Assembly (NCBI GenBank): GCA_010093515.1 | Contig: MU001695.1 | Span: 146,687-210,686, forward strand | DNA: 64,000 bases | Direction of reading: 5' to 3' | Source: Lineolata rhizophorae | Lineage: Eukaryota; Ascomycota; Dothideomycetes; Lineolatales; Lineolataceae | Shown here: one piece after another, positions 10,477-21,367 of the stretch | How positions within the stretch are numbered: the stretch's first letter is position 1 | Layout of the letters: the number at the start of each line of letters is the position of its first letter | The notes under the pieces: model-generated | What the model was told of the DNA's origin: nothing | Databases searched by the model: none | What the model saw: the letters and a program-made list of their open reading frames with translations, nothing else | Position numbers and translations under genes: made by a program

Positions 10477-12576
10477 TTCAATGCACGGTCTATTAGCTGC
10501 GAAGGCTCCCCTCTCGTCGTTCCTAGACTACAACTATTCCAGGCCAAGCGAGGCGGATTGAAGCGACGGTGGTGTGCGGCGCCGACGCGCCATTGGCAGC
10601 TTGGCGTCGAAGCACCCGTGTTCGGGGCGTGCGCGGGAACGCATCTCGAACGGAGCGGCGCAGACAGCATGCGAGTCAAGGTCCAGAGACGCCGCTCTTG
10701 GACAAGCTTTTCCGGGCTAATTCGTGGAAAGCCTTTTTCTTTCTTTTTTTTTTTTGCCAGCTTATGTATGTAGCTAGCCCTTGCTGCCTCCTTCTCGCTG
10801 CCTAGTATTCCTTCTTCGTCGTGGTCCAGACTCTTCCTGTTTGCTAAGGTCGTGTTCGCCGCAGTCGCGGGGGCGTGAGCGCGGGGCTGGCCTTTTCCGC
10901 GGGCACATCGCGAATCTGCGAGTTTCGCCATTGCCAAGGCTCTTGGCTGGCTTGGTGAGAATGTAGCTGAGTTCCGGCCGAGGAGGCCCAGTCGAGCGAT
11001 GGGATTGTTCTTGGGTGCCAAAGAATGCCATGGAGGGTCCGGTGAAGTATCCATGGCATTTCCATATCCCTCTTTCTTGGCTTCATTGGAAAAACGCCGG
11101 AGTGAATCGAAGTTATATGTATGCTTAATTTTCCTCCTCCATGGGCTGGCTAAGATTTGCTAGAAGCATGACGAAGAAGTGGACTCCAAAATTCGCTGAG
11201 TGGGTATCAATATAACTTGGTGGACTGTTTGTAGGTAGTTGCGTAGTAGCAGACATCGCCTCGTAAAAGTTACTTCTACTTCGAACCCCGGCTTTAAGTT
11301 TCATCAATTTCGTAGATTCACTACTTGAGGATCGTCTCTCAACTCTGCAGTTGAGACACTAAGCCTTTCTTAGTAGATTCACAGGTACTGACTGCTATCG
11401 GACAATGTATCGGCGCCTCTCCTTTACCAAATCCGTTCTAACCCGATATGCGAACGTACACCGTTAATGAAGTCTGAATGTCTTCATTTGGTCTCCACGA
11501 GTAAGTTTGATTTCCATTCTCTGTTGCGGCTTTGGAAGCCCCCAAAGGCAGATTCAGAATTGGTTATTCTAGTTCACTTTTTAAATAATCTAAGATTTCC
11601 CCAAAGCTTGGACTACTCCTCGCCCATTGTGGTGCGCAGACGCTATCCCGACACTCTTGATGCCCTTTTTCTGCCAATTAGTTTTGCTACGCGGTTTCGT
11701 CCCCCCACAGATAGATCAAAATCTTCTTAATACTATCCAAGCAGAAAATCCATCTGAGTTTAAATGTAGATGCGCTGAAATCTAAGCCTACCATTGCCCT
11801 CCTATCGTGAACGTCCCATGTCCTGGAACACATCCTCCCCGCAAAAGCCACAAGGGCACCACAATTGACTCAGAGCCGGCCCGGGCGTTCAAGCCTCTCA
11901 TGTGTCTGTCTAAAACCCCCGGGAAAGCGGGCCTGATGCATGCCATCTCCGTAGGGCTGAAAGGGATCTCTCCCCATCCCAGAGCCAGGGCTCTGGCACT
12001 CGGTAACCACCTTACCGGCAATACAACCACCCCCTTCACCAATGTATTCAAACGGATAAGGGGGCTTTGAGAGCTACAAAGAAGGGATGGTACGCCTATC
12101 CCTGAGCTTAATCGATCGTGTCTCGCTCCACAAAGGGGGCAGCCATTGTAATGTGCCAGCTAGGAAAGAACAGCCACGGGGCCGAGAAACCTGCTCAAAC
12201 TCACGCAGGAGGCGAAATTCCAGGGCGCCACATCCACCCAGGCATGCCGCGCGCATAGATATTGCGCTCAGCATGCTCGAAACCAGCAGTATATAAATCA
12301 GTCCAAAGCAGCGCTCATAAATTCGAATTCGAAGCAACAGACAGAAACTCTACAGGGGTCCGAAGAACCCGGAAAAAGAACGCCCATGAACCAGCAATGC
12401 CCAGAATAAGACCAGAGGGAAACGACTTCTCACAAGCTAGTCCATCACCTCAACCCAGACCATTCTACGCACAACGAAGAACCAAAACAATCCACGATCA
12501 TCGGAACAAAGCGAGACGATGAGTCAAGAAGGGAACATGGCTCCGCTACCGCCCGGCGAAAACACCCGCAGACACT

Positions 12577-14649
12577 TCACCGCCCTTCCAACCGCCTCCT
12601 CTCGCCCACACGCCCCTCGTCCCTCCGCACCAAGACGTACCACGCTGCGCTGACCCAGCACATAGCGACCGCGACCCACGCGTATCCGGGGAGGCGGAAG
12701 TGGCCGAGGACGACGAGCTGAAAGGCGGCGCGGGGTGTGCCGACGAAGGCGAGAGCGAGCGGCCCCGCGGCCTTGGCCAGGAGGGGCGCCGACGTGAACA
12801 CGGCCCAGGCTCCAAGCCCGCCGCACACCGTCAGGAACCAGAAGAAGGGTACGTCGAGGAAGTAGCAGTTGTGCCGGATGTTGGACACTTCGCCTGAGAG
12901 CAGGAGCACGGGCGCGAGTAAGACGAGAGAGAGAAGGGAAGTGTAGTGCAGGATGCGGTAGTAGGCGCGGGTTTCCTCGCGCGAGGTGGGCCCCGAGGCG
13001 AAGCCGTCGACGGCGGCGGCGTCGGAAGATGTGGTGCTGGTCATGGGGAACGTGGTGGTGCCGTCGACGAAGAGCGTGTTGTGCGGCGTGTTGAGGTTGA
13101 GGGCGTCGCCTTGGGGGACGAGGTCTGAGACGAGTTGGCGGTAGGTGCGCAGGAGGAGGATCGGGTAGAGAGCTACGAAGAGCGTGGAGAAGACGCCTGA
13201 GACGGTGGACTCCCAGGTGACGCGGGCGTCGGTGCGGATGCAGGCGAGGGCCAGGGTGATGGTGGCGATGAGGGTAGAGGAGAGAACGCCGGTGGAGTGG
13301 GAGGCACGGGTGAGGAAGGCGGTAAAGATGAGCGCGAGCGGGACGATGCCAACGCGGGAGAGGGTGTAGGTGGACATTTGGGAGTAGCTAGATGGCTCGG
13401 AGTATGAGCTAAGTGGTCGAGTGAAGGAAATCAGGGATCTTATTAGGATGCGGGAGAACATACGCGAAGGAAAGGTTGCTCAGGAGAACCTTGCCGACAA
13501 AAACGACTGCCAGAGGCAGCACCTGGCGCGCAACTTTCAGATCGAACTCGAAAATCCCGCCACCCGCGATACCTCCCTGGCCGCCAGGGATCTTGCGGAG
13601 AAGGCTAAGCGGGAAAGGGTACGATTTGGGCGTTCCCCTAAACCCCTGAGTGCCCGAGGGTACCGAAGGCGCCACGATCGCACCCAGGCCTAACCTGCTC
13701 AGCGGCTGAGCCATTGCCCGTGTGAAAGCTGAGAAGCCAATCAAGCACAGATGCGCGATGACGAGTTGGATGAAGGTCGCCGCGATGGGATAGGGAAACC
13801 TGACCAAATTTGTCAATTCTTGATCTCCATTTTTTTAAATCTGAGCGTGATGATAGTCTTACTTGTAAACGCCAGCTGTACAGCACCGAAACAGAAGAAC
13901 ACGACGTTAGCCAAAGGCGGGTCAAGGGCAATATACCAACTGCCACCAAATGATAACAGCAAAGAAAGGGAACACTTACTCAACAAGATGAACCGGTTCA
14001 TTAGCAACAGCCCAAACCCGCACCCACCGACCCACACTACTAGGAGTGCTACATAGACCTGCCAGCCGATCCACGTGCCGAAGAAAAAGCTGCCCAGCCC
14101 CCCCGCCCGAAGGACTCTCCTCCAGCTCGACCTGCTCCCCTCGCCAGCAAGGCGCCGACCACCACCAGCACTAAAGGCGCCGGTCCCAACGTCGTCGGCC
14201 ACCAGCGGCCGCACCACGCTCGGCTCGCGCTCGAAGAGGAAGTAATCGTCGTCGTCGTCGTCCTCGGAAGCGGCGGTCGCAGCGGCGGGACGCGACCGGG
14301 CGTAGGGCGACGGCGAGCGCGACGACAGGTCGATGAGTGGGATGTTTTGGGGGTGGAGCTGTGAGCCGGGGCCGGCATCGCCAGACTGCGAGCCGGTGGA
14401 AGCGGAAGACGAGGCGCGCGAGCCGGGGCGCGCGCTCATGATGGCCGTGGTCGCGGAATGGGCGGATTCGAGGTCGTCCGTGTCATCGAGGGAGAGGACG
14501 CGCGAGTGCGAGGCGGGCTTCGAGGCGCCGCGGCCGCCAGCGTCGGTGGCCGTGCTGCGGGGGCCGGAGTCGGTGAGGCCGGAGAGGTAGCGCAGGGCGG
14601 GCTGGAAGGGGTTGCGGCCCGGGGAGGAGAAGGGGCGCGGGCGGTTCAT
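12577..14649 (-). CDS. TPT/DMT-family (nucleotide-)sugar or sugar-phosphate transporter
   Basis: Four exons join in frame to 609 residues: 14649-13980, 13875-13863, 13799-13464 and 13387-12577, with introns of 104, 63 and 76 nt. The first roughly 195 residues are Ser/Pro-rich and acidic, probably cytosolic, with a poly-Asp run. The membrane part follows, starting in exon 1 at FGTWIGWQVY and continuing LLTGVYKFPYPIAAT across exons 1-3, the typical first-to-second helix sequence of triose-phosphate-transporter proteins, then LSNLSFAYSQMSTYTLSR across exons 3-4, the typical later helix. Family members exchange nucleotide sugars or phosphorylated sugars across Golgi, ER or other membranes; the substrate cannot be read here. 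A hydrophilic loop of about 60 residues interrupts the C-terminal helices. Exon 2 has only 13 nt. The open frame upstream begins with GTG at 14700, so the ATG at 14649 is preferred. Confidence 0.85.
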
Positions 14650-15238
14650 GGGCGGCAGCCGGCGCAGGTCATGGCTTGCGGGCTGCGTCGGGCTACGCAC
14701 GCGGTTCGGGGGCGTGGGCGAGGAAGAGAAGAGACGGGGGAGCGAGCGTGGAGAGGGACGGGACGGCGTAGGGCGCGCGACGCGAGGCTTTTCTTACGTG
14801 GTCACGTGATCGCATGTGGAACGCGCGGGCCAAGAGTGCACCGCCACGCCACGCGCGGGGCACGGCAGCACAGGAGCCGCCCGTCCGCGAAGAACAGGCC
14901 GGGAGCGGGGAGGACGGCCGGCGGGAGGCTGCCTGACAAAGCATCGCATCGCCCGGGCTGGGCGGTCGGCGATTGTCCATGACGACGCCGGCGGGTCCCG
15001 GGCACGACTTGGATTCGCGGGCGGCGCACAGCCACGCCGCGCCGAGCCGAAACGACGTGCTGGGCCCCGGTCGTCAGCCCGCCGCCGCCCGCTTTCGCCG
15101 CCAGTCGCCAGCCCGCTCCACCCACATCGTCACCTCTCGCCGCCTCAAGCTTCAAATACCCGTCCTCCCTCTCCCGCCTTCTTTCGCTCGCCGCCTCACC
15201 CTGCTTTCCCCGCCGTCCCTGACGCCCGCGTCCCCGCC
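14650..15238. promoter_or_regulatory. Divergent promoter region between the TPT transporter and the Ysc84-like gene
   Basis: 589 bp separate two start codons pointing apart. The half next to the plus-strand gene is strongly pyrimidine-rich (CCTCCCTCTCCCGCCTTC type sequence around 15160-15235), as is common for 5' leaders of highly expressed fungal genes. No TATA box is obvious. Confidence 0.6.
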
Positions 15239-16676
15239 ATGCCGCTCGGAATCAACAATCCGCTGCCCGCGTCCATGAGGAGTGAGTCCTCTTGCCTTTG
15301 CCGAAAGAAAAGATTATAAGACGGTAGAGAAGATGGCTGACCGCAGACAACTCTCCGCGATGCAGGCGAGTGCAGAAAGGCCGGAAAGATCCTCGCATCC
15401 TTCGTCGACCCGCGGCAGGCCTTCGGCCCGGACAAGGTCATTCCGCCGCAGATTCTGGCCAATGCCAAGGGCCTCGCCATCATCACCGTCTTCAAGGCTG
15501 GCTTCCTAGGCTCGGCGCGCTTCGGCTCCGGCGTCGTCGTCGCCCGCCTGGCCGACGGGTCGTGGTCGGCCCCGTCGGCCATCGGCACCGTGGGCGGCGG
15601 CTTCGGCGGCCAGATCGGCTTCGAGCTGACCGACTTCGTCTTCATCCTCAACGACCGGGCCGCCGTGCGCACCTTCGCCCAGGCCGGCTCGCTGACGCTG
15701 GGCGGCAACGTGTCCATCGCGGCCGGCCCCGTGGGGCGCAATGCCGAGGCCGCCGGCGCCGCCTCGCTCAAGAGCGTCGCCGGCATCTTCGCCTACAGCA
15801 AGACCAAAGGCCTCTTCGCCGGCGTGTCGCTCGAAGGCTCCGCCCTCATCGAGCGCCGCGACGCCAACGCTAAGCTCTACAACAACCGCTACACGGCCCG
15901 CCAGCTGCTCGAGGGCTCCGTCCCCGTGCCACCCGCTGCCGAGCCCCTCATGCGCGTCCTCAACTCGCGCGTCTTCTCGGGCATCGCCGGCCAGGGCACC
16001 ATGCCCGAGCAGATGTACAACGACATCCCCGTCTACGACGACCGCCACGAGGACGTCGTCTGGCAGGGCCGCACCGGCAGCGCCTACGGTGAGGGTGTGC
16101 GCTCCGACCGCACCGGTTCCTTCGGGGGCGGCGGCGGCGGCGCCAACGACTACGAGTACCACGACTACCCCCGCCCGGGAGGAGGCGGAGGAGCCCCGTC
16201 GCGCGCCAGCACCTGGCAGGACGACCTGTACGACCGCGGGCCCCCGGCCCAGCAGACGGGCGGGCTCAACCGCTCCTTCACCACGCGCGCGAACCCGACC
16301 GAGACCTTCGATCGCATGGAGCGCCGACGGACGGGCGGCTTCGATGACAACTACGCCTACGGCGATCGGTCGAAGCCGGGCAGGCCGACGGCGCCCAAAC
16401 CCGTCTTCGCGGCCCAGAAGAAGAACAGCATGGGCCCGAACCAGGCGATTGCTAAATTCACGTTCGAGCCGGATCAGCCGGGCGATCTCGGCTTCAAGAA
16501 GGGGGAGGTTATCACGATTGTCAAGAGGACGGATAACGAAACAGATTGGTGGACGGGCAGGATCGGGGATCGGGAGGGCATTTTCCCGAGGTGAGTTTCG
16601 AGACACAAATGATCCGCATGTGGTTGCGACTTTGCTGACGGCTATGTTGTACAGCAACTATGTTGAAACGGTATAG
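15239..16676 (+). CDS. Ysc84/Lsb4-type SYLF-SH3 actin-patch protein
   Basis: Three exons: 15239-15281, 15366-16590 and 16655-16676, giving 429 residues. The start MPLGINNPLPASMRSECRKA is the usual N-terminus of this family. Residues about 15-225 form the SYLF (DUF500) domain, which in yeast Ysc84/Lsb3 binds phosphoinositides and actin; next comes a Gly/Arg/Pro-rich linker of roughly 130 residues, then a C-terminal SH3 domain (AIAKFTFEPDQPGDLGFKKG to SNYVETV) running to the stop. The last exon codes only the final beta-strand SNYVETV, a split also common in this family. Known relatives act at cortical actin patches in endocytosis. The gene faces away from the transporter gene, sharing a 589-bp intergenic region. 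Confidence 0.93.
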
Positions 16677-18170
16677 TACTTATGAGTCTGCTTTCTTTCC
16701 TTTTGTGTCTATTTCTTTTTTTCGATGTAACGGCCGCCAAAGATATCACCACGCACCTAGATTCTTTAGGACCGCCTCCATTTGCACTGTCCTTTCTTCA
16801 CTTGGCCCCCATTCATTTCTCAAATGGAGATACCCAGCGCTTTCCTGAGCTTACTCCGTTTTTGCATTATCCATTCCAATACCATCACTCTTTTTTTTAC
16901 CTTTTTTTTTTTTGGGAGCTCGTTCACGCGTTCCATGTAACGGCACAAAATACAAGGCAAAAAGCAAAAGGAAAACCTTCCGTTAGTTTGCACGCAAGCG
17001 TTTTACTTCTATGTCAGCGTGTGTGTTATGCTTTTCGGTTTGGCTTTGGTATCCTGTCGGTCAAGTCTGGCATAGCAAGGCGTTCGATAGTTTACTCCAG
17101 AATGGACAGCGGGATCGATCAACTCATGCGTAGCTAGCAATACTGCTTTTTGGGATCTTGTATGACAACTCGACGCTCTTGCATGCGGCTAGAGTACTTT
17201 GGGACTCTTTGCTAGTGGGTGAGCCTGGTGCCGGGGGACTGTGACGACGTCGTTCTGACCCACATCGACATTTAAACTTTCCAGCCACGTCCCAAGGATG
17301 GGGATGCCAACTAGCTCAACTTCGAGGCTAATCCCGTGGTAAACGGGAGGGTGATGTTGGGAGCTCACGAACTGACATTAGGAACCACCGGGAAAGGTAT
17401 CTGTGGAGTGGGAAAGGAAGCTACATGAAGCCACGAGAGGTCGGCCGGTCTTGATTCGTAAGTGATAGACCTACGTGCTTAGGGGCCCTAGCTTATATTC
17501 AGCCTTCGGGGAATAAAAGATAGAAATTTCCTCTCGAGAGGTTGTTCTAAGGACTCAAGATTAATTAGCATGGAAGGGGCTCCCCGTCAAGGATTTGGTA
17601 AAGTTGTCGAACTTGTATGTAACTTGATACGTATATATTATGATTCCCAACTACTATAGGGCCTTACTAAAGATCGATCTAGTCTGTTTTGGTTTACGCA
17701 GTGACAGCATACCGCATGATTTCATGATCGGATTCAGTTTGCCCAGGCCCGATTGCCTCTTTAGCATTACAAGAAACTAAGCGGCTACTAATAATGAACT
17801 AATTTTGTTTAAGCGTCTACCAAAAGGACCAGAGGCTAAAGACTACAGTGCAATTTCCAATAACTGCTCATCGCTGCTAGACAAGACAATTTATGCCTTT
17901 TAGCCACTGCAAACAAATTAGTCAACAATCAAACATGCCGACTTTTATCTTCTCTTGCGGAGTCCCGCGTTCCCATCTACCAGGGTATCCAATCTTTTTT
18001 GGGAACTCCTCCCACCCATTCCCCTCTTTCCAAACGTACTTTTTCAAAAGCCCGAACTCCAACGGCAGTAGTATAACATGCAACAGAAGCTCGGAACTAA
18101 CAACACAAGAAGCCAAAGCTGACAAATGAAATCAGCTACTCTCCTAATTCCTTTTCTCTCGACCATCCTC
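16677..18170. other. Intergenic, two 3' ends
   Basis: Convergent genes on both sides. The first 400 bp are T-rich, with poly-T runs at about 16890-16913, and must include the 3' UTR of the Ysc84-like gene; the rest is AT-richer. No further gene seen. Confidence 0.6.
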
Positions 18171-19807
18171 TTACGCCGCGCCCTCCACCTGGTCGGCCCA
18201 GCTCTTCGTCCCCCCATCCGCCGTCGGGCTCTGCACCCCCAGCCCCCAACTCTCCTGCTTCTTCGCCGGCGGCCTCGCCCCCTTCGCCTCTTCCGCGGCC
18301 TCTCCCTCCTTCGCTCCGTTGGCGGCGCCATCCTTCTTCCTGTTCGGGAACTCGAGGACGACGGGCCTGGCGTCGGCGGCTGCCGGGTCCGCCTTCTTCG
18401 ACGCGGCCGGCAGCTCCGGGAAATCCGCGGCCGAGGGCGGCGCTTGCGGCTGTTGCTGGCCCGGCCTCCCGTTGTGCCTATCCGCGTGGCCGCCGTGACC
18501 GCCGTGACCGCCGCGACCGCCGCGACCGCCACCTCGACCGCCTCGACCGCGTCCGCAGCGCCCGGCACGGCCAGCGGCGCCGTGCTGGTCTCCTTCCTCC
18601 TCCACCGGGGACGCGGCCGCAGCAGCGTCCTCCTCGCCCTTCGGCCCCACCACGCCTCCATGCGCGCCCCTCCTCGCCCTGCCGCCCCTCTCCCCGCCAA
18701 ACCCCTCGAACCCACCCTCCTTCTTCTCCCGATCCCACTCGCGCCCCTCGGCCGCCTGCATCTTCCTGGCCCTGTTGCGCTCCCGCTCGGCCGCCAGCTG
18801 CTGCCTGTTCTGCCTCTCGACTTTGGCCTTCTCGTCGTTGCGGCGGCGCTGCTGCTCGGCGCGGACCGACGCCTCGCGCGCGGCCTGCGCCTCGCGGGCC
18901 TCGAAGGCGGCGGCGTCGTGCGCGGCGCGCTCGTGCGCGGCGACGAGGTGCGCGTTGCGTTCGGCGGCGGCGGCGAGGCGGGCGGAGAGCTCGGTAGGGG
19001 TGAGCTTGGTCTGCGAAGGGGAATGCCCGTCTAGGTCAGTAGAGAGAAAAAAAGGTTGCTTAGTTGCCTCAGTGACAAAGTTTCGTGACGCACCTTCCTC
19101 ACCCCGCCAGTTCCGCTGCGGTCTCCCTTGACGGCCGGCGCCGCTCTGGCACCAGCCCGCTCCGCCTTGGCCGCGGCATCTTCGGAGGCACTCTCGCCAT
19201 TTGCGTTGCCCTCCACGGCCGCCATTACACCAGCCTCGCCCTTCTCGTCCGTCTCCGTCTCGACCTTCTCCTCCCCAGCAGCCTTGCTGCCCTCGTCCTT
19301 TTGCGGCTGCGACTCTCTCGGCTGATCCCGCTGCCTATTGTGGCTCCTGTTCCCGTCCTCCTGAAGCACCGCACCACCCCTCCCTCCGCCCCTCGCCCCT
19401 CTCCTCCCCCCCCTGCCCCTTTCGCCGCCCGCCCCAGCACCTCCCCTATGCGCCCCTCCCCCCCTCTGGATCGGCGGCGCCCCTCCGCGCGGCGCGAAGT
19501 AACTCGGACTGGGGCCGCGCTTTTCCCGCGGTCCCGTTGGCGCCCCGGTCGGCGGCTGCGGATCCGTCGCCGGAGTCAGCGAGGCGGCGGGGCCGGTTGG
19601 CGCGTTCGGGGGAGGCGCCGGCGACGACGACGACGACGCCGCTCCCGTCGCGGCGGCCTGCACCGCCGCCGGCGGCCCCTCGTCGAGCGCGACGGGCGTG
19701 GGGTCGGCGACGGGCGTGAAGTCGTCGTCGAAGAAGAGGTCGTCGGGGGAGCGCGTCTGGGCGAAGGCGTCGGCGCCGGACACGTCGGCCGGGGGAGGAG
19801 GGTCCAT
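18171..19807 (-). CDS. Low-complexity RGG-rich protein, probably RNA-binding
   Basis: Two exons, 19807-19094 and 19010-18171 (83-nt intron), give 517 residues. The open frame upstream begins with GTG at 19867; the ATG at 19807 (MDPPPPADVS) is the first Met. Seen: an acidic, Pro/Ala-rich N-terminus; an Arg/Gly block with RGG motifs at about residues 100-145; a charged Ala/Glu/Arg-rich, probably helical or coiled segment spanning the splice joint (TKLTPTELSARLAAAAERNA onward); a second RGG/HGG block at about 389-415; and a C-terminus ending WGLGVQSP...KSWADQVEGAA. Similar fungal proteins of unknown function share the GGVRK-KLT-ELSARLA joint and the Trp-containing tail. RGG blocks usually bind RNA, so a role in mRNA handling is inferred. 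The intron placement is supported by that conserved joint; a slightly different acceptor at 19019-19021 would break the frame. Confidence 0.78.
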
Positions 19808-21367
19808 GGTCAGCGCTGGGGTGGCGACGGTGTCTGTTTCCGCTGCTGGCGCGGCGCCAGCAGGCACTGCGGTTGCGCGATTGGCGGTGCTGGCAGGCTG
19901 TGGGGATGCGGTCGACGGAGCGCGGCTTGGAGTCTATAGCGGGGGGGCGAGGAGAAAAACGCGCGACAGGTCAGTCCCAGCGCAATTCCACGCGTCAAAG
20001 CAGAGATTTCGCGCGACGAAAGACGTCCCGCGCGCTCCAGTCGCAGGCGAGGAAACAAGCTGGCAGGCTGGGCAATAATAAGGGGAGACGGTTCATAGCA
20101 GAGCGGCCAGATCCCCGCCGATTCGCGGCGGGCCGGTGTGGCTGCACTCCACAACCCGCTAGCCCGGCCCCGCTTGGGTGGCGCGCACAAGGCGCATCGG
20201 AATGAAGAGCGAACAAGCCCACGGAGGAGACTCACCGCGTTCGTCGCCTCTTCTGGCTCGGACGCCCACCGCGAAGCCTGCATTGTGATGGCCGGGGATT
20301 CGGTGCTGCGGGATTCCAGCTGTAAGGCGCGAGGGAATGGGGGAGAGGAAAGCTACTGCAGGCTGAAGCGTACGTAGCCAAGGTTCAAGCGCTCACTTGG
20401 GAGTCAACGTAAGCCAACCGGGAACCCATAACTTATAACATGAACATGAACATAGCAACCACCCAAGCACCAATCACTATAAGTAACAATCTCAACGTGA
20501 ATCCACAGTTTAACAGACTGCAGAAACAAATTTGGACGACCTCTGAGGGTATAATGAGCTATTCAGCCTATTTCACGTAGTTACCGGGCCACTTGCAGGT
20601 GGTCTAGATTGCGCGGCTCTATACCCAGGATAGTGAAGATAGTTCCTGGCGCTATAACGTAAGAAATTATAAAAGCCGCCATTGACCTCTTCCCGAGTGA
20701 ATTAGAGCCCTGGAGCGTTTAAGTAGCATGAAGTTAGACTTGTTTTACAACTGGTAAATTTCAAACACTGTTTCAAGTGTACAAGGGAGCTGCCAGCTAC
20801 CACAGAAGTACTACAACTAGGCTTGCTCAAAGAGCATCTATTTTGATTTGATTACGACACCTACCGCCTGCACATTGTGGCATTCTGCTGCGGATGCGAA
20901 GCCTGGCGCTAGGGTTCAATCGACGGACTGATCAACCGCCGGAGAAAATGTGACTAGCAGCCCACGCATAGAGGGTACACTTTAAGCACCTGGTCCACGG
21001 AGCCCACATGTTTATTCGTACACTGCTAATTGCTACAGCGCCCCGATTCTTGTTCCAGCCCAGTCTATGTAGCGCACGAACAAACCTGAGAAACCCCCCC
21101 AAAGAGAATACTGGGTGTGACATCAACAGAACAGGCCAAGAGTCTAACTCCAATCCTATGAACCGTGATTCCGACTTGGCCCACCGAAACCCCTTTTTAT
21201 ATGCTATGGTCCAAGGGTATTGTGTTGTCCGATAACCTGAAAACTACAAACTCGAGAAAGGAAAAGGCAAATGCGCCTAGCTAGGCAAGGTGGAAAATGC
21301 AAAAGGAGATAGAAGAAAGAAAACTCGAAAAAATGGCGGCGAGGCATACTGTTACACACAGCCCCTC
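19808..21367. other. Intergenic between the RGG gene and NPC1 3' end
   Basis: The first 500 bp, with a GC-rich stretch, should hold the promoter of the RGG gene. From about 20400 to 21300 composition is AT-rich with no coding signal and no repeat I can identify. Confidence 0.55.

Larger units (their letters stand above)
2019..12576. other. Gene-free interval of about 10.5 kb
   Basis: I see no protein with recognisable domains, no spliceable gene and no RNA gene. The part from 2.1 to 4.6 kb is very GC-rich, so all frames stay open by chance, the longest being 563 codons on the minus strand at 2369-4060; its Arg/Pro/Ala/Gly-rich translation matches no family and equally long frames overlap it. 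From 4.6 kb composition becomes ordinary. Short palindromes of the TACGTAGTAC and TACTCCGTA types recur (near 4974, 5051, 7008, 7870, 7918, 8927, 9052, 9786, 10163). The left end must contain the laccase promoter, the right end the 3' UTR of the transporter gene. A long noncoding RNA or a gene with many short exons cannot be excluded. Confidence 0.55.

Noticed and set aside
11270-11300. TTCGAA sequence resembling a tRNA T-loop
   Set aside because: No matching acceptor stem or A-box at the proper distance.
11807-12070. 87-codon plus frame downstream of the transporter gene
   Set aside because: Lies in or near the 3' UTR of the minus-strand gene, and an equally long frame sits on the other strand.
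19808-19867. Extension of the RGG protein to 19867
   Set aside because: The codon at 19867 is GTG; the first ATG is at 19807.
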